DNA of 64,000 nt from NCBI RefSeq assembly GCF_005082365.1, contig NZ_CP034900.1, positions 124,001 to 188,000 of the forward strand, given 5' to 3'. Below, in pieces: positions 51,084 to 61,633 of this stretch. The notes under the pieces are model-generated. The model saw only the letters and a program-made list of their open reading frames with translations. It made no database searches and was not told where the DNA came from. Made by a program: the position numbers and the translations under genes. Within the stretch, counting starts at the first letter, position 1. Each line of letters starts with the position of its first letter. Source of the DNA: Buchnera aphidicola (Artemisaphis artemisicola) (GTDB lineage Bacteria; Pseudomonadota; Gammaproteobacteria; Enterobacterales; Enterobacteriaceae).

Positions 51084-52556
51084 ATGACAATAAATTTTCA
51101 ACAATTAACAGTATTACTGCCTTTGTTGATTGTAATATTCACTGCAGTAACAGTCATATTATCTATTTCTTATAATCGAAATCATTTTTTTATTGCTATA
51201 TTAAGTATAGTAGGTCTTATATGTTCATTTTTTTCACTATATTTATTATTTGATGTTATTCCTATAGATGTAACTACTTTATTTCATATTGATAGTTATT
51301 CTATTTTATATATCGGAATGATTATAATTTCTAGTATTAGTACATGCATTTTTGCATATCCGTGGCTAGTAAAATATCAATTTAATAAAGAAGAGTTTTA
51401 CTTATTAATTTTAATTTCAACATTAGGTGCAATATCATTAATTATTTCAAATCATATGGCATCATATTTTATTAATATAGAATTGATATCTTTACCTATT
51501 GTTGGTTTAATTGCTTATTCTGATTATGAAAAATATTCTTTAGAAGCATCATTTAAATATATTATATTATCTGCTATTTCATCAAGTTTTTTATTGCTTG
51601 GTATTGCATGGATTTATGCTATTTCTGGTAATCTTGAAATTATATCTATACATCAAATTTTTAAAATAGCATCTGAAAAAGAAATATTAGTAGTGCTATT
51701 TGGAATTTTTATGATTTTATTTTCTTTATGTTTTAAATTGTCACTTGTTCCTTTTCATTTATGGACTCCTGATGTTTATCAAGGAACTCCTATTCCAGTA
51801 TTATCTTTTTTATCTACTTCTGGTAAAATTGCTATTTTTAGTATTTTATTGCATTTATTATCACATATATCTGATTTAGATAATAAAATATTATTTTTTG
51901 CAATATCAATTATTACTATTTCTTCTATATTAATTGGTAATACAATGGCTCTTTTTCAAAATAATATTAAAAGATTATTTGGCTATTCCTCTATATCTCA
52001 ATTTGGTTATCTACTTATAGTGGTTCTTGTGTCGAATAAAAATTATCAATTTTCTTTAGAAACGACCACAATTTATCTATTTAACTATTTACTTAGCAAC
52101 ATAGTATGTTTTGGTATTATTAATTTAATCGAAAATACAAACAGACAGCATTATAATAATTCAATTACTTCATATAAGGGATTGTTTTGGTCACAACCTA
52201 TATTATCTAGTATACTCACTCTTGCTCTTCTTTCTTTATCAGGAATACCTATGACTTTAGGTTTTATTGGAAAATTTTATATCTTGTCAATTATTATAAA
52301 AGAACGTTTATGGATGATAGGTATTTCTTTTGCAATTGGAACTATATTAGGTCTTTATTGTTATTTAAGAATTCTTTTAAATTTATACTTAAGTCCTGTA
52401 AAATATCCTGAAAGAACTTTAAATATTTCAAGTAACTTGATTTATACACCTACTAAAATAGTTATATTTATTTTAGGAATATTATTATTTATCTTAGGTT
52501 TATATCCTGATCCTTTAATGAAATTAGTTCAATTGTTTCAATTAAATTCATATTAA
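51084..52556 (+). CDS. nuoN: NADH dehydrogenase I chain N
   Basis: Third antiporter-like subunit, 490 residues (E. coli 485), last gene of the operon. Conserved helices: SHFI-type ASYFINIELISLPIVGLIAY, FKLSLVPFHLWTPDVYQGTPIPVLSFLSTSGK and GYSSISQFGYLLI. No clear terminator follows; the 66-bp gap before folC is A+T only, so folC and cvpA may be transcribed from nuo. Confidence 0.97.
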   Translation: MTINFQQLTVLLPLLIVIFTAVTVILSISYNRNHFFIAILSIVGLICSFFSLYLLFDVIPIDVTTLFHIDSYSILYIGMIIISSISTCIFAYPWLVKYQFNKEEFYLLILISTLGAISLIISNHMASYFINIELISLPIVGLIAYSDYEKYSLEASFKYIILSAISSSFLLLGIAWIYAISGNLEIISIHQIFKIASEKEILVVLFGIFMILFSLCFKLSLVPFHLWTPDVYQGTPIPVLSFLSTSGKIAIFSILLHLLSHISDLDNKILFFAISIITISSILIGNTMALFQNNIKRLFGYSSISQFGYLLIVVLVSNKNYQFSLETTTIYLFNYLLSNIVCFGIINLIENTNRQHYNNSITSYKGLFWSQPILSSILTLALLSLSGIPMTLGFIGKFYILSIIIKERLWMIGISFAIGTILGLYCYLRILLNLYLSPVKYPERTLNISSNLIYTPTKIVIFILGILLFILGLYPDPLMKLVQLFQLNSY

Positions 52557-52622
52557 AACTATATTTATATTAAAATTATTAAATATAATTGTAATATAAG
52601 ATAATAATTATACAATTTATAT

Positions 52623-53882
52623 ATGACTAATAAAAATTTTTCTTTATCCATGTGGTTGAAATATTTAGAAAATTTAGATAAAAAAACAATATTTAATCTT
52701 TTTGAATTAAAATCTATTGCAAAAATTTTAGATTTATTATGTTTAAAATCTTTTATTTTTACTGTTGGAGGAACTAACGGTAAAGGTACAACTTGTGCAA
52801 TGTTAGAAACATTGTTATTGAATTCAGGTTATACAGTAGGTTTATATACATCTCCTCATCTTATTAATTATGTAGAACGAGTTAGAATTAATGGTTGTGT
52901 TCTTGATGAAAATGATCATATTGATGCTTTTAAAAATATAGAACAAGCCAGAAATTCTACTTTACTAACTTATTTTGAATTCATTACACTGTCAGCATTA
53001 ATGTTATTTAAAAAGCATTCTTTAGATGTTATAATATTAGAAGTAGGTTTAGGGGGACGATTGGATGCTACTAATGTTATAGATGCTAATTTATCTATAA
53101 TTACTAATATAAGTTTAGAGCATACTTGTATATTAGGAAAAGATCGTGAAAGTATCGCTCGTGAAAAATCTGGTATTTTTAGAAAAAATAGGATTGCTGT
53201 AATTGGAGATATAGATATTCCAAATTCTATTATTAAAATAGCTCAGAAAAAAAAAACAATATTAAAAATAATCAATATAGACTGGTTTTGGAAAGAAAAA
53301 AAAAGTTCTTGGAATTTTATTCATTCAAATATTCAATTATATAATTTACCTAAAACTTACATACCATTATCTAATACAGCTACTGCTTTAGCTGCTCTAT
53401 ATTATTCAGGTTTAAAAATTAATGAAGAAATTATAAGAAAATATATTGTCTCTGTCAAAGTATTAGGAAGATTTCAGATAATTTCTACTAATCCTTATAT
53501 TATTATTGATGTAGCTCATAATCCCAGTGCTGCTTTATTTTTATCTAAACAAATAAATAATATAAATAATATACATATACGGGGAAAGATATATGCAATA
53601 TTAGGCGTATTAAGAGATAAAGATATTTTAGGAATAATTAATTATTTAAAAAATAAAATTAATTATTGGTACATCACACCTTTACAAACATCTCGAACTG
53701 TTACTAAAAAACAATTAAAAAGCATTTGTTCTAAAATTTCTAATATATCTATTGTAAATAATCTTCAAGAAGGTTATAAAAAAGCATTAATATTAGCAAA
53801 AAAAGAAGATGCTATTTTAATTTTTGGTTCGTTTTTTATTGTTTCAGAATTTTTTTCATTAACAATGAATAAAATATTATAA
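52623..53882 (+). CDS. folC: Bifunctional dihydrofolate synthase / folylpolyglutamate synthase
   Basis: Mur-ligase-like enzyme adding L-glutamate to dihydropteroate and extending polyglutamate tails on folates. 419 residues (E. coli 422). ATP loop FTVGGTNGKGTTC (about 48-60), YTSPHLINYVERVRING, EVGLGGRLDATN and GKDRESIAREKSGIFR are intact. The E. coli order accD-folC-dedD-cvpA-purF is reduced to folC-cvpA. With folE and folA it is one of three folate genes in this window. Confidence 0.97.
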   Translation: MTNKNFSLSMWLKYLENLDKKTIFNLFELKSIAKILDLLCLKSFIFTVGGTNGKGTTCAMLETLLLNSGYTVGLYTSPHLINYVERVRINGCVLDENDHIDAFKNIEQARNSTLLTYFEFITLSALMLFKKHSLDVIILEVGLGGRLDATNVIDANLSIITNISLEHTCILGKDRESIAREKSGIFRKNRIAVIGDIDIPNSIIKIAQKKKTILKIINIDWFWKEKKSSWNFIHSNIQLYNLPKTYIPLSNTATALAALYYSGLKINEEIIRKYIVSVKVLGRFQIISTNPYIIIDVAHNPSAALFLSKQINNINNIHIRGKIYAILGVLRDKDILGIINYLKNKINYWYITPLQTSRTVTKKQLKSICSKISNISIVNNLQEGYKKALILAKKEDAILIFGSFFIVSEFFSLTMNKIL

Positions 53883-53912
53883 ACTGATAAAAAATATAAT
53901 TTTGGTAGATTT

Positions 53913-54376
53913 ATGATTTTAATAGATTATATTATAATATTTATTATTATTGCTTCGATTTCTTTAGGTTTTTTACGTGGTTTTTATCAAGAATTGATTT
54001 CTATTTATTTTTGGTTTTTTAATTTTTGTTTTTTTAATAAATATTATTATTTTAGTTCTTTTTATTATAATTCAATGCCATTTTTTTTAAAAAATAAAAT
54101 TCTTATCTTAATAATGATAATTTTTTTTTTATTATCAAAAAGATGTTAATTTTTTTTATAAAAATATTTATAAAAAGCAGCAAAATTTCTTATTATAATA
54201 TTATATTAGGAGGTTTATTTGGAATTTTTAGAAGTGGAATATTAATTTTATTATTTTTTTTCTGTTTTAGTTTTTTGAATAAGAGTAATTATGATTTATA
54301 TATAAGTAATTCAATATTAATTTCCATTTATTTTGAAATAATGAAATATGTTTTATTTTTTTTTCATAGTTTATAA
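53913..54376 (+). pseudogene. cvpA: CvpA, membrane protein, frameshifted at a T10 tract
   Basis: CvpA is an inner-membrane protein named for colicin V production; its cellular role is poorly defined. Two overlapping open frames (53913-54149 and 54143-54376) make one CvpA: the first starts MILIDYIIIFIIIASISLGFLRGF, like E. coli MVWIDYAIIAVIAF...RGF, and the second contains ILGGLFGIFRSGILI, like RVLGVCFGALRGVLI. They are joined at ten T (54121-54130); one more T restores a continuous 154-residue protein (E. coli 162) with four transmembrane helices. No other lesion is seen. It could be a recent pseudogene, a gene rescued by polymerase slippage, or a sequencing error. purF, its usual partner, is absent. 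Confidence 0.8.
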
Positions 54377-54377
54377 A

Positions 54378-54420
54378 CTAAGCACATTATTAGTATTTTA
54401 TGAAATTATAGTGTGCTTAG
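54378..54420. terminator. Bidirectional terminator cvpA/prs
   Basis: Nine-bp stem CTAAGCACA (54378-54386) / TGTGCTTAG (54412-54420), extendable by about three pairs including one wobble; loop about 20-25 nt. It starts 2 bp after the cvpA stop and lies downstream of prs on the other strand. Confidence 0.65.
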
Positions 54421-54460
54421 AATTATAGATTGCGAGATGATATTAATATCTTTAATATTT

Positions 54461-55432
<972 letters not shown>

Positions 55433-55514
55433 TTAAATTAATATTATTTTCTATATTTAATTTTATTATTTAGATAATCAATTATTTAAAATATAGATAT
55501 AAAAATATTTTTTT

Positions 55515-56393
55515 TTATTTATAAAAAAGATATTTTTTTTTATTAAGCATTTTATGTAATGGTGAAATATTAACACTTTTCGCTATAAATCCTTGCATAT
55601 TTTTAGGTAATAAAGAAAAAATTTTTTGAGCGGATTTTTTATTGTTAAATTCGGAGAAAACACAAGAACCAGTACCAGTCATTCGTGAAGGTGCATATGA
55701 AGAAAGCATTGAAATTAATTTTTTTATTTTAATAAATTTTTTTTTTGCGATATATTCAAAATCATTACTAAAAGGTAATTTTAATAAACTCTTAAGAGAT
55801 TTTTTAGAAGTATTGCTCATTAAAAATGGACTCGAAAACATTTGTTTTGTAGATATATGTATGTTGGGATATACGACTAAATACCATTTTTCTTGTCTTT
55901 TTATAGGATGCAATATATTTCCTATTCCTTCAACAATAGAAGTTTTTCCTATAATAAAACCTGGGGTATCTGTTCCTATTTTAAGACTAAATGAAGCTAA
56001 TTCTTGCAACGTAAATTGTGTATTCCATAATTTATTTAAAACTATTAAAGTGGTTGCAGCATTTGAAGAACCACCTCCTAATCCACTACCCATTGGAATT
56101 CTTTTATATAAAAATATTTTTGCTCCATAATGATTTGCATCTATTCTGCCATAGGATAATGCTTTTGCTTTTAATAATTTAGCAGAACAAACAATGCTAT
56201 TTTCTTTATTTTCTAAAAGTTTTTTTTTACTAAATAATTGAATTTTTCCAGTTTTATTAGGAATGATTTTTAATGTATCACCATAATTAAGAAATTGAAA
56301 TAAAGTTTGTATATTATGATATTTATTTTCACGAATACCAGTGACGTAAAGAAATAAATTAATTTTTACAGGAGATAGCCATGTATAAATCAT
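55515..56393 (-). CDS. ispE: 4-diphosphocytidyl-2-C-methyl-D-erythritol kinase
   Basis: GHMP-family kinase of the MEP isoprenoid pathway. 292 residues (E. coli 283). Substrate Lys/Asn region WLSPVKINLFLYVTG at the N-terminus, ATP loop RIPMGSGLGGGSSNAATTL (about 92-110) and the C-terminal MTGTGSCVFSEF. In E. coli lolB precedes ispE; here lolB is gone and a 203-bp gap leads to prfA. A 162-residue antisense open frame is a shadow. Confidence 0.96.
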   Translation of the reverse strand: MIYTWLSPVKINLFLYVTGIRENKYHNIQTLFQFLNYGDTLKIIPNKTGKIQLFSKKKLLENKENSIVCSAKLLKAKALSYGRIDANHYGAKIFLYKRIPMGSGLGGGSSNAATTLIVLNKLWNTQFTLQELASFSLKIGTDTPGFIIGKTSIVEGIGNILHPIKRQEKWYLVVYPNIHISTKQMFSSPFLMSNTSKKSLKSLLKLPFSNDFEYIAKKKFIKIKKLISMLSSYAPSRMTGTGSCVFSEFNNKKSAQKIFSLLPKNMQGFIAKSVNISPLHKMLNKKKYLFYK

Positions 56394-56451
56394 TTTTTGA
56401 TTAATTTAAATATATTTATATTAGTGTTTATTGAAATTACAATAAAAAGAT

Positions 56452-56474
56452 TTAAAATGATATAATCATTTTAA
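56452..56474. repeat. Inverted repeat over a TATAAT box upstream of prfA
   Basis: Arms TTAAAATGAT (56452-56461) and ATCATTTTAA (56465-56474), 3-nt spacer. The centre contains a perfect TATAAT (56461-56466) on the plus strand, but no good -35 lies 16-18 bp upstream. Nearly pure A+T, so chance is possible. Confidence 0.35.
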
Positions 56475-56596
56475 TATAAATATTCTAATATTCATAGTTT
56501 TTAAAATTATTAAAAATATATTTTTGAATATATTAATAATTAAACATTTGATATTAATTAATATTTTTTTTAAATACTAATAAATAAAGGAATATT

Positions 56597-57682
56597 ATGA
56601 ATAATTCTATCTTAAATAAATTAAAATCTTTGAAAATTCGTTATCAAGAAATAGAATTAATGCTTACTCAAAAAGATGTTATATCAAATCAAGAAAATTT
56701 TAAAAATTTATCTAAAGAATATTTAAAACTATCTGAAATTATCAAATTATTTATTCAATGGGAAAAATTAGAAATTGATATTAAGAATATTAATTCTTTA
56801 TTGAAAGATGTAGAAATTCAAGATATGGCAGAAGAAGAATTGTATTTATTTAAAAAAAAGAAAAAAATAATAGAAGAAAAAATTCATAAATTATTGTTAC
56901 CTAAAGATCCTAATGATGAACATAGTTGTTTTATTGAAATTAGATCGGCAACTGGAGGAGATGAGTCTTCAATTTTTGCTGGTGAACTTTTTAGAATGTA
57001 TACGCGATATTCAGAATCTCATTTTTGGAAAGTAGAAATAATGAATACTAGTGAAAGCGAGAAAGGAGGATTTAAAGAAATAATTGCAAAGATTACAGGA
57101 AAAGGTGTTTGTGGTCGTTTGAAATTCGAATCTGGCGGTCATCGTGTACAAAGAGTACCGGAAACAGAATCACAAGGAAGAATTCATACATCTACTTGTA
57201 CTGTAGCTATTATGCCTGTTACTCCTGAAACTGAAAAAGAAGAGATTAATTCTTCTGATTTAAAAATTGATACTTTTCGGTCTTCTGGTGCTGGTGGACA
57301 ACACGTTAATACTACTGATTCTGCTATTCGTATCACCCATATTCCTACTGGAAATGTAGTAGAATGTCAAGATGAACGATCTCAACATAAAAACAAAGCA
57401 AAAGCATTATCTATTTTATCAGCACGTATTTATGCAAATAAGTTAGAGAAAAATCATCAAGAAAATTCTTTAATGAGAAAAGTATTGTTAGGAACTGGTC
57501 AACGATCAGATAGAAATAGAACTTATAACTTTCCTCAAAATAGGATTACAGATCATCGAATTAATTTCACTATATATAAATTAGATGAAATATTAGAAGG
57601 AAACTTAGATCTGCTAATTGATCCAATAACTCAAGAATATCAGGCTGATATACTTTCTTCTCTATCTAAATCAAAACTATGA
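56597..57682 (+). CDS. prfA: Peptide chain release factor 1
   Basis: Recognises UAA and UAG and releases the finished peptide. 361 residues (E. coli 360). The catalytic GGQ is in [17 protein letters not shown], methylated by PrmC, the next gene. The stop-codon recognition tripeptide PxT reads PET (PAT in E. coli) within [16 protein letters not shown]. In E. coli hemA lies upstream in the operon; here it is absent. AAAGGAAT precedes the ATG. The stop overlaps prmC by four bases (ATGA). Confidence 0.97.
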   Translation: MNNSILNKLKSLKIRYQEIELMLTQKDVISNQENFKNLSKEYLKLSEIIKLFIQWEKLEIDIKNINSLLKDVEIQDMAEEELYLFKKKKKIIEEKIHKLLLPKDPNDEHSCFIEIRSATGGDESSIFAGELFRMYTRYSESHFWKVEIMNTSESEKGGFKEIIAKITGKGVCGRLKFESGGHRVQRVPETESQGRIHTSTCTVAIMPVTPETEKEEINSSDLKIDTFRSSGAGGQHVNTTDSAIRITHIPTGNVVECQDERSQHKNKAKALSILSARIYANKLEKNHQENSLMRKVLLGTGQRSDRNRTYNFPQNRITDHRINFTIYKLDEILEGNLDLLIDPITQEYQADILSSLSKSKL

Positions 57683-58506
57683 ATATTAAAAATTGGTTAA
57701 AAAAAACTATTCAAATATTATCTTATGTAGATAATCCTAGATATGAAGCTGAACTTTTATTAAGTTATATTTTACAGCGTAATCGTAGTTTTATTATCAC
57801 AACTGATTATGTTGAACTAACTAAAAAACAGTATAAATATTTAAATCATATAGTATATCGTAGATCTTTAGGAGAACCAATAGCTTATATAATTAAAGAA
57901 AAAGAATTTTGGTCTTTGTCTTTACGCGTTTCATATGATACTCTTATCCCGAGATCTGATACAGAAATTTTAGTAGAACAAGCAGTATCTAAAATAAATA
58001 CTAACTCTTCTCTTATTCTTGATTTAGGAACTGGATGTGGAGCTATTGCTCTAGCTTTAGCAAGTATATGTTCTAATTGGAATATTATAGGAATTGATAA
58101 ATCAAAAAAAGCACTTGAAATAGCTAAAATTAATGCATTTAAATTAAATTATAAAAATATTTCTTTCTTTTATAGCAATTGGTTTTCAAATGTTCATCAA
58201 AAATTTAATATTATTATAAGTAATCCTCCTTATATTAGTAAAAAAGAATTACATTTTTTAAAAAAAGATATTTTTTTTGAACCCCGAAATGCTTTAATTT
58301 CTAATAATAATGGATTGTTAGATATTCAAAAGATTATAAAAAAATCAAACAATTATTTATTTTCAGGAGGTTGGTTGTTAATAGAACATGGATGGCGGCA
58401 AAAATTGCAAGTGCAATATTTATTTAAAAAATATCATTTTTTCCAAATAGAATCTTATCAAGATTATGGAGGCAATGATCGTGTAACAGTTGGAAGAAAA
58501 ATATAA
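57679..58506 (+). CDS. prmC: Release factor glutamine methyltransferase
   Basis: PrmC/HemK methylates the Gln of the GGQ motif of release factors. 275 residues (E. coli 277). N-terminal helical domain, SAM motif [15 protein letters not shown] (about 115-129) and catalytic IISNPPYIS (about 181-189). Translationally coupled to prfA through the ATGA overlap, which pairs the enzyme with its substrate. The following 168 bp are A+T-rich with no clear signal. Confidence 0.97.
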   Translation: MNIKNWLKKTIQILSYVDNPRYEAELLLSYILQRNRSFIITTDYVELTKKQYKYLNHIVYRRSLGEPIAYIIKEKEFWSLSLRVSYDTLIPRSDTEILVEQAVSKINTNSSLILDLGTGCGAIALALASICSNWNIIGIDKSKKALEIAKINAFKLNYKNISFFYSNWFSNVHQKFNIIISNPPYISKKELHFLKKDIFFEPRNALISNNNGLLDIQKIIKKSNNYLFSGGWLLIEHGWRQKLQVQYLFKKYHFFQIESYQDYGGNDRVTVGRKI

Positions 58507-58674
58507 AAATAGAATTTTGCATGATTTTAATAAATTCTTATAAAAATAAATATATTATATTAATAACAATAAAAAAATTTTAATATATGTTAATATATAA
58601 TATATTGCTTATTATAAGTTTTCATAAAATTTAAATTTTTTAACTACTTTAAAAATATTACTATTACTAATAAA

Positions 58675-59484
58675 ATGATATCTCTTTCTAATATTAATTT
58701 TTCTAAATTATCACTTTTTGAATCTATTATGATTGCTTTTCAAGCGATTCGAAAAGATTTTCCTACAAATTCTGTTTTATCTGAATTAAAAAATAGAACA
58801 AAGGAAGCAAAGTCTTATATTTCATCTGAACATGAACCAAAAAAAAAGTTAGAAAAATTATTAGAACTGTTTTATATTAATTGGAATTTTGGTAGTGCAA
58901 GCGGTGTTTATAAGCTTTCAGATGTACTCTGGATTGATAATGTATTGAAAACACGTCAAGGTACTGCAGTGTCTTTAGGTATTCTTTTTCTCCATATTGC
59001 TCAAGAATTAAAATTACCATTAAATCCTGTAGTTTTTCCTACTCAACTTATTTTAAGAGCAGATTGGTTGAATAAAAAAAAATGGCTTATTAATCCTTTT
59101 AATGGAGATATATTAGACCAACATACATTAGAAGTATGGTTAAAAGGCAATATTAGTCCAACCGCAGAATTATATGAAAACGATTTATATACAGCTGAAT
59201 CTATTACAGTCATTCGAAAAATGTTAGATACATTGAAGTCTGCATTAATGGAAGAAAAAAAAATGGAATTAGCTTTAAATGTAACTAATTTATTATTACA
59301 TATTGATCCAAATGACCCGTATGAAATTCGCGATAGAGGACTAATATATGCTCAATTAGAATGCAATCATGTTGCTTTAACAGATTTAATTTATTTTGTA
59401 GAACACTGTCCTGAAGATCCAATTAGTGAAATTATCAAAGTTCAAATTCATTCTATTGAGAAGAAAAAAATTACTTTGCATTAA
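58675..59484 (+). CDS. sirB1: SirB1 (YchA), transglutaminase-like/TPR protein
   Basis: 269 residues, exactly the E. coli SirB1 length. The N-terminal part is a transglutaminase-like fold (NWGFG-type segment, LSDVLWIDNVLKTRQGTAVSLG), with LPLNPVVFPTQLILR and LINPFNGDILDQHTLEVWLKGNISP in the middle. The C-terminal part is TPR-like (NDPYEIRDRGLIYAQLECNHVALTDL...CPEDPISEII). Its biochemical function is not established. It follows prmC as in E. coli, where sirB2 lies between; sirB2 is missing here. It is convergent with nadE, 8 bp apart. Confidence 0.94.
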   Translation: MISLSNINFSKLSLFESIMIAFQAIRKDFPTNSVLSELKNRTKEAKSYISSEHEPKKKLEKLLELFYINWNFGSASGVYKLSDVLWIDNVLKTRQGTAVSLGILFLHIAQELKLPLNPVVFPTQLILRADWLNKKKWLINPFNGDILDQHTLEVWLKGNISPTAELYENDLYTAESITVIRKMLDTLKSALMEEKKMELALNVTNLLLHIDPNDPYEIRDRGLIYAQLECNHVALTDLIYFVEHCPEDPISEIIKVQIHSIEKKKITLH

Positions 59485-59492
59485 AATATATT

Positions 59493-60299
59493 TTATTGTG
59501 TAATTGGTAGATTACGTTTATGTAATGTTTTTAAGTACATTGTTTCAATAATTTTTTGACTAATAGGATCTATTTTTTTGCCTTCTAAATATGAATCAAT
59601 TGTATCATATGTTACGCCTAAAATACATTCATCTTCTTGTTGTGGATTTTCATCTTCTAGATCTGCCATTGGTTTTTTTAGATATAAATGCATAGGACAA
59701 TTTAATTTTTTTAGTAAAAATTTACCTTGTCTTTTATTTAATTTAGCAATAGGATTAATATCTGTTGCATTATCTCCATATTTTGTAAAGAATCCAGTGA
59801 TATTTTCAGCTGCATGTCCTGTTCCGACTACCAGACCACAATTAACTGCAGCAATACTATATAGTACTTTCATTCTTTCTCTAGCTTTTTCATTGCCTCG
59901 GATATAATCTGAAATAAAAATTCCTGATTTTTGTAAAGATTCTTCACTACTTAAAACTGCTGGTTTAATATTAACATTAACAACTTGATCTGGACATATA
60001 AAATTAACAACATCTTGACAATCTTTTTCATCATACTGAATACCATAAGGTAAGCGTAATGCAATAAATTTATAACTATTATTTTTCGTTTCTTTTCTTA
60101 GTTCTTCTATAGCTATTTGAGATAATTTTCCAGTTAATGTAGAGTCTTGTCCTCCACTAATCGCAACTATTAAAGATTTTAAATCACGATGATGAAGTAA
60201 ATATTTTTTTAAGAAATCAATACAATTTATAATTTCTATTTCTGGTTTAATAATTGATTTTACTCCTAATAGTTTAATAATTTTTTTTTGAATACTCAT
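59493..60299 (-). CDS. nadE: NH3-dependent NAD+ synthetase
   Basis: Amidates nicotinic acid adenine dinucleotide to NAD+. 268 residues (E. coli 275). PP-loop [14 protein letters not shown] (about 44-57), [42 protein letters not shown] and [13 protein letters not shown] are conserved. The protein ends right after PIT-Q; the last eight or so residues of E. coli (FDDFWKK) are gone, probably through an early stop. NAD is the substrate carrier for Complex I encoded nearby. It is divergent from ackA across 89 bp. Confidence 0.96.
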   Translation of the reverse strand: MSIQKKIIKLLGVKSIIKPEIEIINCIDFLKKYLLHHRDLKSLIVAISGGQDSTLTGKLSQIAIEELRKETKNNSYKFIALRLPYGIQYDEKDCQDVVNFICPDQVVNVNIKPAVLSSEESLQKSGIFISDYIRGNEKARERMKVLYSIAAVNCGLVVGTGHAAENITGFFTKYGDNATDINPIAKLNKRQGKFLLKKLNCPMHLYLKKPMADLEDENPQQEDECILGVTYDTIDSYLEGKKIDPISQKIIETMYLKTLHKRNLPITQ

Positions 60300-60388
60300 A
60301 TATATTTTCCTGATTGTTTTATATATTAAAGATTAAATATATCCTTTAAGATTAATTATTTTAATATTATTAAAAAGCGGATAAAAAA

Positions 60389-61594
60389 TTGAATAATTTA
60401 ATTCTTGTATTAAATTGTGGTAGTTCTTCTATAAAATTTGCAATATTAAATCCTAAAACTGAAAAAAAATATTTATCTGGTGTAGTAGAATGTTTATTTT
60501 TACCAGAAACATCTATCACATGGAAGTGTTTAGGAATCCAATATAAAAAAAGCATAGGTTCAAAAATTGATCATAAAACTGCTTTAATATTTATTATAGA
60601 TGAAGTTTTATTTAAACAAAAAGATATTTTAAAAAATTTAATAGGAATAGGACATAGAGTAGTTCATGGAGGAATTAAAATTAAAAAATCAATGTTAATT
60701 AATGAAGATGTTATTAAAAAAATTAAAGATGCGATTTCTTTTGCTCCATTACATAATCCAGCAAATTTAATAGGAATTAAAATATTTAGAGAAAAATATT
60801 TTAATTTATCAAAAAAAAATGTAGCAGTTTTTGATACCTCTTTTTATCATAATATGCCTGAAATTTCTTTTTTATATGCAATACCATATAATTTTTATAA
60901 GAAATATGGCATTAGACGTTATGGTGCTCATGGTATCAGTCATAAATATGTAGCTAAAAAAGCTTCTATAATTTTAAATAAAACATTTAGTTCTTTAAAT
61001 ATAATAACATGTCATTTAGGTAATGGAGCTTCTGTTTCTGCTATTTGCAATGGAATATGTGTAGATACTTCTATGGGATTAACTCCTTTAGAAGGATTAG
61101 TAATGGGCACAAGGAGTGGTGATATAGATCCTTCTATTGTTTTTTTTATGAATAAAAAACTCAATATGAGTCTTGATGAAATTGAGATAATTTTAACAAA
61201 AAAATCAGGATTATTAGGTTTAAGTGAAATAAGTAGTGATTTTCGTTATTTTGAAAAAAATTATAATATTAAAAAAAATGCTAAAAGATCTGTAGATGTA
61301 TTTTGTCATCGATTATCTAAATATATTTCAGCTTATACTACTTTAATGGAAAATCGTTTAGATGGAATTGTCTTTACAGGAGGAATTGGCGAAAATGTAC
61401 CATTAATTAGAAAATTAACTCTTTCTCGTTTATCTCTTTTAGGATTTAAGATAGATAACAAACTTAATTCATCTATGATAATGGGAAAATCCGGATTAAT
61501 TAGTAAAAATCTTTCTTGGCCAGTATTTGTTATTGCAACAAATGAAGAATTAGCAATAGCCAAAGAAACAATGAATATAATTAACAAAAAATAG
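60389..61594 (+). CDS. ackA: Acetate kinase, TTG start
   Basis: Interconverts acetate + ATP and acetyl phosphate + ADP. 401 residues (E. coli 400). Signatures: LVLNCGSSSIKFAIL at the N-terminus, GHRVVHGG, FDTSFYHNMP, YGAHGISHKYV, CHLGNGASVSAI, MGTRSGDIDPSI and FTGGIGEN. The only start that fits is TTG at 60389: there is an in-frame TAA 18 bp upstream (60371) and no ATG or GTG between; translation from TTG gives NNLILVLNCG against E. coli SSKLVLVLNCG. GCGGA 7 bp upstream may serve as a ribosome binding site. It forms the Pta-AckA pair with the next gene (39 bp away). Confidence 0.96.
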   Translation: MNNLILVLNCGSSSIKFAILNPKTEKKYLSGVVECLFLPETSITWKCLGIQYKKSIGSKIDHKTALIFIIDEVLFKQKDILKNLIGIGHRVVHGGIKIKKSMLINEDVIKKIKDAISFAPLHNPANLIGIKIFREKYFNLSKKNVAVFDTSFYHNMPEISFLYAIPYNFYKKYGIRRYGAHGISHKYVAKKASIILNKTFSSLNIITCHLGNGASVSAICNGICVDTSMGLTPLEGLVMGTRSGDIDPSIVFFMNKKLNMSLDEIEIILTKKSGLLGLSEISSDFRYFEKNYNIKKNAKRSVDVFCHRLSKYISAYTTLMENRLDGIVFTGGIGENVPLIRKLTLSRLSLLGFKIDNKLNSSMIMGKSGLISKNLSWPVFVIATNEELAIAKETMNIINKK

Positions 61595-61633
61595 TTATTT
61601 TTAAAAAAATGATGTCATCATAATAGGATAATT

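Noticed and set aside
55642-56130. 162-codon open frame on the plus strand
   Set aside because: It is antisense to ispE, whose motifs are intact; no family resemblance.
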